Of a stretch of 5,350 bases of DNA, positions 1 through 5,065 are shown piece by piece (position 1 is the stretch's first letter; every line of letters begins with the position of its first letter). The stretch lies in NCBI GenBank assembly GCA_002348045.1, contig DDYO01000139.1:1-5350 (forward strand), in the 5' to 3' direction. The notes below the pieces were generated by a model. It saw nothing but the letters and a program-made list of their open reading frames with translations. It ran no database searches and was not told the origin of the DNA. Source of the DNA: Anaerolineales bacterium UBA2232. GTDB lineage: Bacteria > Chloroflexota > Anaerolineae > UBA2200. A program made the position numbers and the translations under genes.

Positions 1-1076
1 TGCAGGTTGTTCTTGACGCGATGGTGCATCTCTCGGATCACCGCCGCATGAGTCACCAGTCGCGCATTCTCTATGGCCAGGGCGGTTTGGTTCGCCAGAC
101 TGGTAAACAGGTTGACCTCTTCGGGCGAAAACACATGCGGTTCTTTGGTATAGCAGTTCAGCACGCCAATGACCCTATCTCGTACCTTCAACGGCACGGA
201 AAGCAGGGAGACAAGGCCCTCCTGCGCAGCGAACCGGGCATGCGCATCGTCGGAGTCGCTGTACAGGTTCAGAGTCATCGTGCTGATACCTGACTGGGCA
301 ACTCGGCCAATGAGCCCCTCGCCAACGCGGAAGGATGGGCCCTCCCAGTCAGTTGACACAGGCCGCTGCGTTGCCCGTATCAAGAGGCGTCCGGACTCTT
401 CGTCGATGAGCATCAGGGAGCAGAAGCCGGCGTTCATCACCTGAGCTGTCATGCGCATGACCACACCGAGCACCTCATCCAGATACAGCGGTGCAATGAC
501 AGCCCTGCTGACCTCCATCAATGCTGATAGCTCTGCTACACGCCCCGACATGTTCTCGTAGAGAACAGCCTTCTCCAGCGTACCGGCAACAAGGTCGCCT
601 ATCAAAGAAAGCAGCTCAGTCTCATCCTCCGAGTATTGCCTGAGCTCCGCTGTCTGGACATTGATCGCTCCAATGACCCGGTCCCTGCTCACCAGCGGGA
701 CCGCGAGTAGAGACTGAAACAGTTTTTCGTTGGTCTCCGGTAGGTACTTGAACCGTGGGTCCCGTGCTGCGTCATGAACACCAGCTGGAACCCCGTGCTG
801 CGCTGCCCAGCCAGTGATGCCCTCACCGAGACGCAGCCGCGCCTTGCCAACCGCCTCGCTGGCAAGGCCCGTTGTCGCCTTTAGGACCAGGTACTCTCCG
901 GCTGCATCAAGTAAATAGACTGAGCACGACGCCACGCCCATCACCTCGGCCGTCGTAGCGGTAATCATGCTGAGGGTACTGGGCAAGTCCTGTGCGGCCT
1001 GCATCGCCCTGCTGATGTCGCGCAGTGCAGCGAGTTGGGCCGACAGCCTAATCGAATGATGATGATCCTGCTTCAC
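1..1076 (-). CDS. GAF-GAF-HisKA_2 sensor histidine kinase, N-terminal part (runs off left edge)
   Basis: The minus-strand frame is open from a GTG at 1076-1074 to the window edge and gives 358 residues without a stop. The GTG is the first possible start after an in-frame TAG at 1110-1112, and AGAGG lies 7 nt before it. Two GAF domains are visible. GAF1 spans about residues 30-170 (RLGEGITGWAAQHG, then SLLAVPLVSRDRVIGAINVQ). GAF2 spans about 183-338 (RVGEGLIGRVAQSG, then SLLSVPLKVRDRVIGVLN, ending NQTALAIENARL). The sequence ends in EMHHRVKNNL (349-358), the H-box of HisKA_2/HWE-type kinases; one of H351/H352, probably H352 of the HRxKN core, is the predicted phospho-acceptor. The HATPase domain would lie beyond position 1. 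No membrane segment or signal peptide is seen, so it should be cytosolic. The GAF ligand is unknown, and I see no obvious bilin-binding Cys-His pair. The N-terminus carries a short HHH run (residues 5-7). No response regulator is in the window. It is divergent from the metal-efflux operon, and a functional link is not shown. Confidence 0.9.
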   Translation of the reverse strand, partial: MKQDHHHSIRLSAQLAALRDISRAMQAAQDLPSTLSMITATTAEVMGVASCSVYLLDAAGEYLVLKATTGLASEAVGKARLRLGEGITGWAAQHGVPAGVHDAARDPRFKYLPETNEKLFQSLLAVPLVSRDRVIGAINVQTAELRQYSEDETELLSLIGDLVAGTLEKAVLYENMSGRVAELSALMEVSRAVIAPLYLDEVLGVVMRMTAQVMNAGFCSLMLIDEESGRLLIRATQRPVSTDWEGPSFRVGEGLIGRVAQSGISTMTLNLYSDSDDAHARFAAQEGLVSLLSVPLKVRDRVIGVLNCYTKEPHVFSPEEVNLFTSLANQTALAIENARLVTHAAVIREMHHRVKNNL

Positions 1077-1083
1077 GTCGCAA

Positions 1084-1088
1084 CCTCT
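1084..1088 (-). promoter_or_regulatory. Ribosome binding site of the sensor kinase
   Basis: On the minus strand AGAGG lies 7 nt upstream of the GTG at 1076. It supports GTG as the start; the next internal ATG (about residue 25) would remove the helix leading into GAF1. Confidence 0.55.
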
Positions 1089-1106
1089 GCCGCGAACCTG
1101 TGCGCC

Positions 1107-1135
1107 ATTCTAATCGCCAGGAAGGCACGGGTCAA
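1107..1135 (-). promoter_or_regulatory. Sigma-70-like promoter of the sensor kinase
   Basis: Read on the minus strand, TTGACC (1135-1130) is followed after exactly 17 nt by TAGAAT (1112-1107). Transcription would begin near 1100 and give a leader of about 24 nt with room for the AGAGG site. Both hexamers are close to consensus and the spacing is optimal. This is inferred from sequence only. Confidence 0.6.
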
Positions 1136-1181
1136 GCTGCGGCTGTGCGGAGCTCGGCCTGTGGTCAGTGCCTGCTCTGAC

Positions 1182-1210
1182 TTGACTCAGGGCAATGAAC
1201 GGCCTAGAAT
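1182..1210 (+). promoter_or_regulatory. Sigma-70-like promoter of the metal-efflux operon
   Basis: TTGACT (1182-1187) and TAGAAT (1205-1210) are separated by 17 nt. Transcription would start near 1216-1218, inside the left half of the operator that begins one base after the -10 box. The leader to the regulator's ATG would be about 59 nt. A repressor on the adjacent operator would directly affect RNA polymerase here. Confidence 0.7.
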
Positions 1211-1211
1211 A

Positions 1212-1237
1212 GATATATGAACGTGCGCTCATATATC
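1212..1237 (+). promoter_or_regulatory. ArsR/SmtB-type operator, 12-2-12 inverted repeat
   Basis: The left half GATATATGAACG (1212-1223) and right half CGCTCATATATC (1226-1237) flank a TG spacer. The reverse complement of the right half matches the left half at 11 of 12 positions. The ATATGAAC-type half-site in a 12-2-12 arrangement is the classical operator of SmtB, CzrA, ZiaR and CadC. It overlaps the predicted transcription start of the operon that encodes an ArsR-family sensor, so autorepression relieved by metal is the natural reading. A weaker echo of the GAAC block occurs at 1240-1249, 21 bp downstream. Confidence 0.85.
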
Positions 1238-1263
1238 GCGAACGCGCACAGCACGGTTTGGAT

Positions 1264-1268
1264 GGGAG
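1264..1268 (+). promoter_or_regulatory. Ribosome binding site that sets the regulator start at 1276
   Basis: GGGAG sits 7 nt before ATG 1276. A TTG at 1258 is in frame and upstream, but it has no Shine-Dalgarno sequence and would lie before this site, so ATG 1276 is preferred. Confidence 0.7.
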
Positions 1269-1275
1269 CGAAACC

Positions 1276-1635
1276 ATGACGGCACGGCACGAACGCTGTG
1301 AGATTTCGCACAAGAACGACGGTGCGGTCAGACAGGCCCAGGGTCAACTGGTGGACGGCCTGACGGCCACTCGTCTGGCGGACCTATATCGCGCCCTGAG
1401 CGATCCGACGCGCGTACGTATCGTGTCGGCCCTCTCAGCCGGTGAGTTGTGTGTTTGTGACATCGCCACGTCGCTGGGAATGACGCAGTCAGCCATTTCA
1501 CACCAACTGCGCCTCTTGCGGCAACTGAACCTGGTCAAGAACCGCAAAGAGGGGCGAACCGTTTTCTACTCGATCCATGACGAGCATGTAGCCACGCTTT
1601 TCAGCCTCGGCACTGCCCACGTGCGCCACGTTTAG
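1276..1635 (+). CDS. ArsR/SmtB-family metal-sensing repressor (ZiaR/SmtB/CadC-like)
   Basis: This 119-residue winged-helix protein has the usual ArsR/SmtB length. It contains LYRALSDPTRVRIVSAL (38-54), the recognition helix MTQSAISHQLRLLRQLNLV (69-87) and the wing KNRKEGRTVFYSI (88-100). Two metal sites are visible. The alpha3N type has ELCVCD (57-62; C59, C61, D62) plus N-terminal candidates H5, C8 and H12. The alpha5 type is D102-x-H104-x10-H115-x2-H118, the CzrA/SmtB pattern across the dimer interface. By family knowledge, apo-dimers bind DNA and Zn(II) (or Cd/Pb/Co) weakens binding. The gene directly follows a promoter and a 12-2-12 operator and precedes a Zn/Cd-type P-type ATPase, so it most likely represses that exporter and itself. 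The presence of both sites favours a zinc sensor like ZiaR/SmtB over a pure Cd/Pb sensor or an arsenic sensor, but the metal is inferred. The start is ATG 1276, with GGGAG 7 nt upstream. Confidence 0.93.
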   Translation: MTARHERCEISHKNDGAVRQAQGQLVDGLTATRLADLYRALSDPTRVRIVSALSAGELCVCDIATSLGMTQSAISHQLRLLRQLNLVKNRKEGRTVFYSIHDEHVATLFSLGTAHVRHV

Positions 1636-1658
1636 CGCCGGTGATTGCCAATCGGCGC
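1635..1658 (+). other. Intercistronic hairpin after the regulator stop codon
   Basis: GCGCCG (1635-1640) and CGGCGC (1653-1658) are perfect reverse complements. ATT (1644-1646) and AAT (1650-1652) can add three inner pairs around a GCC loop, leaving GTG as a bulge. It begins at the last base of the regulator's TAG stop. No T-tract follows, so it is not a normal intrinsic terminator. It might slow transcription, stabilise mRNA or cover the in-frame TTG at 1645. Confidence 0.4.
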
Positions 1659-1727
1659 AAAGGGCCACTACGTGCGCTTTCCAGTGGTGCAGGTGACAGA
1701 TTCAGGCTTAGCGTCAACACTTGTTCC

Positions 1728-1732
1728 GGAGG
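1728..1732 (+). promoter_or_regulatory. Ribosome binding site that sets the ATPase start at 1738
   Basis: GGAGG lies 5 nt before GTG 1738. The reading frame is open back to TTG 1645, with GTGs at 1672, 1684, 1687 and 1693, but none of these has a comparable Shine-Dalgarno sequence at proper spacing. The TTG at 1735 is only 2 nt from GGAGG. Confidence 0.65.
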
Positions 1733-1737
1733 CTTTG

Positions 1738-4362
1738 GTGCAACAACCCAACACAACACATGAGACCAACCGCACCTCCTCGTGCTGCTCATCTTCGCCA
1801 GAACAGGATTCTGATAAACCCAGTAGTCAGCCAGCTGTCGAAGGTAAGCCACCCGCTGTCGCTAAGGCCCGTGTGGACCTGGAAATCACCGGACTCGACT
1901 GCGTAGACTGTGCTCGCCAGCTGGTCAGGTGTGTGGAACAGACCCCAGGCGTGTACGGGGCGGAATTCAACCTCGCCACCTCATCGGTAGCCGTGACGTA
2001 CGATGACTTGGTCGTTACCGTGTCGGTTCTGGCTGAGAGAATTCGCCAGTGTGGCTACGGTGTTGCGGCACGTTCCCTGCTTGTCTTCGACGTAGCCGGG
2101 CTTGATTGTGCCGATTGTGCCGTCAAGGTCCAGCAGGCGGTTCTTTCCTTACCCGACGCTGTTGAGGCGAATCTGGACTTTGCCACTTCTGTGCTCCGCG
2201 TGACAACCTTCGCGTCCGCTTCCGCAGACCTTACCCAGCGCACCGCAAAACTAGTATCCGAGATGGGCTACTCAGCCCGCCTAAGAGGAGGAGTACCCTC
2301 AAATTCGAACTTGGGTACCGGGCGCCTGGAGTGGACTGCAACCCTGGGGCAGCGGTCCCGCACCATCCTCACTGTTTCCGCAGCCGTCCTCCTCTTGGCA
2401 GCGTCAGCGCTGTCGTTCTTGGGGGTTGCGGAGGAGGCGGCAGTCATCGCTTATGCCCTGGCGACAGTTAGCGCAGGATGGTTTGTCGCCAAGCGCGGCT
2501 GGGCAGTATTCCGAACCACCAGGAGTCTCGACATGAACGCTCTGATGACCATCGCGGCTGTTGGCGCAATGATCATCGGTGAATGGGCTGAGGGCGCCAC
2601 AGCCATGCTGCTGTTTGCCTTGGGCAATGCCCTGGAGGCCATGACCATGGACCGCGCCCGTCAGACCATCCGAGCGCTGATGACCCTGGCGCCCCAGGAA
2701 GCCACCAGAATCCACAATGGTCACACCGATCGCGTATCCGTTGAACACATCGTCATAGGTGACCAAGTCCTGGTGGCGCCTGGCGAAAGGCTGCCTGTTG
2801 ATGGAGTTGTGTACAGCGGGTCGTCTACCATGAACCAGGCGCCCATCACCGGCGAATCGAAACCCATTGAGGCGGGCGCGGGTACGCCGGTGTACGCCGG
2901 CAGCATCAATGGGCACGGCACCTTGACGGTCCAGGTCACCAAACTCGCTCACGACAGCACCCTGGCCCACATCGTCCAGATGGTACAGGATGCCCAGTCC
3001 CGACGTGCTCCGGCCCAACGCTTCGTAGACACCTTTGCTCGCTACTATACCCCGGTGGTCATCCTGGGCGCCATGGCCGTTGCCATGATTCCGCCTCTTG
3101 TGCTGCGCGCACCATTTGGCGACTGGCTCTACCGAGCCCTTGTCCTGTTGGTGATCTCTTGTCCGTGTGCCTTGGTCATCTCTACGCCAGTAGCCATTGT
3201 ATCAGCCATTTCTGCCGCCGCCCGCAACGGCGTCCTGGTTAAGGGAGGCGCGTTCCTTGAGGCGATAGCCGGTGTGGATTCGCTGGCCTTTGACAAGACC
3301 GGGACGCTAACCACCGGATGCCCAGTGGTCACCGCTATCGAGCCCCTCTGGTCCGAGGGTGAGCCTGGCAGCCCCACTGGTCTGACCGAGAGTGAGGTCC
3401 TCTCCCTTGCCGCTGCCGTGGAGTCATCATCAACCCATCCGGTGGCAAAGGCAATCGTTGACGAGGCGCACAGGCGCGGACTTCGCCTGGCCAATGCCGA
3501 GGGCTTCCAGGAGGCACCAGGCCACGGCGGTCAGGCAACCATCGACGGCAACCTCTACTATGTAGGAAACCACCGGATGCTCAGCGAACGAGTGCCCCAT
3601 GCCCAGTGGATTTGCGCCAAAGTGGAGGAGATGGAAGCCCAAGGTCAGACGGTCACCCTGCTTGCCGACCAGCGCGCCGTCCTTGGGCTGATCACTGTCG
3701 CCGACCAGGTCCGCAGCGAAAGCCGCGAGACTGTTCAGCAATTGCGTGACCTCGGCCTGGGCAACATCCTGCTGCTTAGCGGCGACAACACGCCTACAGC
3801 CCGCGGCATAGCTCAGCAGGTAGGCATTGAGAACGTTCACGCCAACCTGCTTCCCGAGGACAAGGTGGCGGCGGTGCGCAGGCTTCAGGCGGATGGCCGC
3901 AGGCTAGCGATGGTTGGGGATGGCGTCAACGATGCTCCCGCGCTTGCCGCGGCCAACGTTGGCATCGCCATGGGTGCGGTGGGCAGTGACACCGCTTTGG
4001 AGGCGGCCGACATCGTACTGATGTCTGACGACTTGCGACGGATTCCCTATGTTGTACGTTTGGGCAGGCGCACCCTAAAGACCATCCGAGTGAACATCGT
4101 CCTGTCACTGGCTATCAAAGCCGTCTTCCTTTTGTTGGCCATCTCGGGTCACAGTACGCTGTGGATGGCCGTCTTTGCGGACATGGGTACGTCCTTGATC
4201 GTGACCCTCAACGGCATGCGGCTCCTGTCAGAGCGCAAGCGGGCAGCAGCGCCTGCTGCCTCCGGCTTGGTGTGGGCTATCCCTTGGCGCCGCACTCCGG
4301 GCAGAACTTGGCGCTGGCAGGCCAAGCCGCTCCGCATTGCGCACAGAACTTGGCGCCCTTGA
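1738..4362 (+). CDS. cadA: Zn/Cd/Pb-exporting P1B-2-type ATPase with two HMA domains
   Basis: This 874-residue inner-membrane pump would use ATP to export divalent soft metals. The symbol is family level; zntA or ziaA would fit as well. In order: a Ser/Cys-rich leader with C16-C17; HMA domain 1 with GLDCVDCA (52-59); HMA domain 2 with GLDCADCA (121-128); membrane segments at about 209-228, 232-253, 266-282 and 284-300; actuator TGES (371-374); segments at about 437-456 and 464-492 with the CPC metal motif (475-477); phosphorylation motif DKTGT (519-523, D519 phosphorylated); nucleotide-domain HP (567-568); GDGVNDAP (727-734); and two last segments (about 785-803 and 807-826) with K794 and D815. 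CPC with this Lys and Asp, 21 residues apart as in E. coli ZntA K693/D714, marks the P1B-2 Zn/Cd/Pb group. The final 28 residues, rich in Trp and Arg, lie antisense to the neighbouring zinc-ribbon gene and exceed the usual family end near residue 830. GTG 1738 is preferred, 102 nt after the regulator and probably co-transcribed with it. Confidence 0.95.
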   Translation: MQQPNTTHETNRTSSCCSSSPEQDSDKPSSQPAVEGKPPAVAKARVDLEITGLDCVDCARQLVRCVEQTPGVYGAEFNLATSSVAVTYDDLVVTVSVLAERIRQCGYGVAARSLLVFDVAGLDCADCAVKVQQAVLSLPDAVEANLDFATSVLRVTTFASASADLTQRTAKLVSEMGYSARLRGGVPSNSNLGTGRLEWTATLGQRSRTILTVSAAVLLLAASALSFLGVAEEAAVIAYALATVSAGWFVAKRGWAVFRTTRSLDMNALMTIAAVGAMIIGEWAEGATAMLLFALGNALEAMTMDRARQTIRALMTLAPQEATRIHNGHTDRVSVEHIVIGDQVLVAPGERLPVDGVVYSGSSTMNQAPITGESKPIEAGAGTPVYAGSINGHGTLTVQVTKLAHDSTLAHIVQMVQDAQSRRAPAQRFVDTFARYYTPVVILGAMAVAMIPPLVLRAPFGDWLYRALVLLVISCPCALVISTPVAIVSAISAAARNGVLVKGGAFLEAIAGVDSLAFDKTGTLTTGCPVVTAIEPLWSEGEPGSPTGLTESEVLSLAAAVESSSTHPVAKAIVDEAHRRGLRLANAEGFQEAPGHGGQATIDGNLYYVGNHRMLSERVPHAQWICAKVEEMEAQGQTVTLLADQRAVLGLITVADQVRSESRETVQQLRDLGLGNILLLSGDNTPTARGIAQQVGIENVHANLLPEDKVAAVRRLQADGRRLAMVGDGVNDAPALAAANVGIAMGAVGSDTALEAADIVLMSDDLRRIPYVVRLGRRTLKTIRVNIVLSLAIKAVFLLLAISGHSTLWMAVFADMGTSLIVTLNGMRLLSERKRAAAPAASGLVWAIPWRRTPGRTWRWQAKPLRIAHRTWRP
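4242..4260. terminator. Hairpin at the convergent gene ends, possible weak terminator
   Basis: GGCAGCAG (4242-4249), loop CGC and CTGCTGCC (4253-4260) form a perfect 8-bp stem. Outer AAGC (4237-4240) and GCTT (4265-4268) can extend it past an internal loop. On the minus strand it starts 16 nt after the TAG stop of the zinc-ribbon gene, the right place for a transcript end. Neither side has a clear T-run. On the plus strand it lies inside the last codons of the ATPase, before its stop. It may also reflect only the Ala-rich coding (AAAPAAS). Confidence 0.35.
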
Positions 4363-4918
4363 GCTTGGCACCGCACTCGGGACAGAACTTGCTATTGCTG
4401 GCCAGTGGCGCTTGGCATTCTGGGCACGACGCACGAATGGTCTCCTGCCAGTGTTCGCTGGAGAGCTTGCGGTCTTCATCGGCCATCGCCGCATGTGCCC
4501 ACACTTCCTCAACAGAGCGGCTGGCCTGGGCAGCCGACATCTCTACTCCCAGGTCAGGAGCACATTCCTTACAGAGCCCGCGCTTGACGTTCCAGCAGCT
4601 CTTGCGGCAGACCCACGATGAGCAACGCGGGCATTGAACGAAGAAAGGCCTCGCCTCGGCTACTGCCTCCACAAAGGCATCATCGTGAGCCTGTTCCCAG
4701 GCCGCGGAGTGGACGCGGCTGCCAAGGTCCGCGGCCGTGCTGAACAGCCCGCCCAAGACACTGCTGGCCGCCTCCAGTGCGCCCGACACCAGCCCGGTAG
4801 TGGATTGCTTGAATCGCGTTCGACACCCGGTCCCGCAACGGTCACAGTAGAACTCGAACTGGAATCCCCGCTCAGTGCTCTCGTCGTTGTGATTTCGAAC
4901 GAATTGGATCAGCGCCAT
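4277..4918 (-). CDS. Cysteine-rich multi-zinc-ribbon protein of unknown role
   Basis: This 213-residue soluble protein has 17 cysteines. The N-terminal part holds FYCDRCGTGC (C25, C28, C32). A Gly/Ala-rich hydrophobic or amphipathic stretch follows (about 42-66). A central cluster has C96-x2-C99, C104-x3-C108 and C116-x2-C119 (motifs FVQCPRC, WVCRKSCWN, GLCKECAPDLG). The C-terminal part is a double zinc ribbon with C165/C168, C179/C182, C192/C195 and C206/C209 in repeated KFCPECGAK-like knuckles 13-14 residues apart. About four zinc ions could be bound. No enzyme motif is seen, and the specific role is unknown; zinc ribbons usually mediate protein, RNA or DNA contacts. ATG 4918 is chosen because GGAGGAG lies 5 nt upstream. 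The upstream in-frame ATG at 4957 falls within the -10 box of the predicted promoter, so it would not be transcribed from it. The gene is convergent with the zinc exporter and overlaps its 3' end by 86 bp. A zinc-buffering role is possible but speculative. Confidence 0.88.
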   Translation of the reverse strand: MALIQFVRNHNDESTERGFQFEFYCDRCGTGCRTRFKQSTTGLVSGALEAASSVLGGLFSTAADLGSRVHSAAWEQAHDDAFVEAVAEARPFFVQCPRCSSWVCRKSCWNVKRGLCKECAPDLGVEMSAAQASRSVEEVWAHAAMADEDRKLSSEHWQETIRASCPECQAPLASNSKFCPECGAKLKGAKFCAQCGAAWPASAKFCPECGAKG

Positions 4919-4923
4919 AGCCG

Positions 4924-4930
4924 CTCCTCC
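4924..4930 (-). promoter_or_regulatory. Ribosome binding site of the zinc-ribbon gene
   Basis: GGAGGAG on the minus strand ends 5 nt before ATG 4918. It is the strongest Shine-Dalgarno sequence near this gene and decides the start. Confidence 0.75.
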
Positions 4931-4955
4931 ATCATCGTCATGATTCTGTGTCAGC

Positions 4956-4984
4956 ATTATAGGCCGGTCCCCAACGCCTCTAAA
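4956..4984 (-). promoter_or_regulatory. Sigma-70-like promoter of the zinc-ribbon gene
   Basis: On the minus strand a perfect TATAAT (4961-4956) is preceded after 17 nt by TTTAGA (4984-4979), which matches the -35 consensus at 4 of 6 positions. The start point would be near 4949, giving a leader of about 30 nt with the GGAGGAG site. Confidence 0.65.
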
Positions 4985-4985
4985 G

Positions 4986-5004
4986 TCCGCCGGACTCCGG
5001 CGGA
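4986..5004. promoter_or_regulatory. 19-bp perfect palindrome between divergent promoters
   Basis: TCCGCCGGA and TCCGGCGGA are reverse complements around a central C at 4995. The site lies exactly between the -35 box of the leftward promoter (4979-4984) and that of the rightward promoter (5010-5015). Its centre is about 46 bp upstream of the leftward start and 50 bp upstream of the rightward start. A dimeric regulator acting on both genes is a reasonable reading. As RNA it would be an 8-bp hairpin with a 3-nt loop, but it should lie upstream of both transcripts. Confidence 0.5.
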
Positions 5005-5009
5005 GGAGC

Positions 5010-5038
5010 TTGCCGATTGTCCAGCACTTGGCTATACT
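5010..5038 (+). promoter_or_regulatory. Sigma-70-like promoter of the gene at 5066
   Basis: TTGCCG (5010-5015) and TATACT (5033-5038) are separated by 17 nt. Transcription would start near 5045 and give a short leader of about 20 nt holding the AGGAGG site. Confidence 0.65.
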
Positions 5039-5054
5039 GGCGCCAGAAACAACG

Positions 5055-5060
5055 AGGAGG
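5055..5060 (+). promoter_or_regulatory. Ribosome binding site of the gene at 5066
   Basis: AGGAGG, a complete Shine-Dalgarno core, lies 5 nt before ATG 5066. It fixes this frame rather than the overlapping frame that opens at 5017. Confidence 0.8.
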
Positions 5061-5065
5061 CACCA

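Noticed and set aside
21..444. Two overlapping plus-strand frames in the first 450 bases
   Set aside because: The minus strand here encodes an unbroken, clearly recognisable GAF domain and H-box; these frames are its shadows.
1164..1181. Small inverted repeat GTCAG/CTGAC upstream of the operon promoter
   Set aside because: Only 5 bp per arm, easily expected by chance in a region of this length.
1258..1275. TTG start giving the regulator six extra residues
   Set aside because: No ribosome binding site precedes it, whereas GGGAG stands 7 nt before ATG 1276.
2404..3018. Long open frame (204 codons) on the minus strand inside the ATPase gene
   Set aside because: It lies fully antisense to the conserved actuator and membrane part of the ATPase, and its translation shows no recognisable motif. 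It is a by-product of high-GC coding sequence.
3430..3840. Minus-strand frame of 136 codons within the ATPase nucleotide-binding domain
   Set aside because: It is antisense to conserved ATPase motifs and has no ribosome binding site or recognisable domain.
4161..4637. Plus-strand open frame of 158 codons with repeated APHSGQNL-like units
   Set aside because: The apparent repeats are the antisense reading of the Cys-knuckle repeats of the zinc-ribbon gene. The minus-strand frame has a good start, a promoter and family motifs, while this frame has none.
4919..4957. Upstream ATG giving the zinc-ribbon protein 13 extra residues
   Set aside because: This ATG lies in the predicted TATAAT box and lacks a ribosome binding site; ATG 4918 has GGAGGAG at 5-nt spacing.
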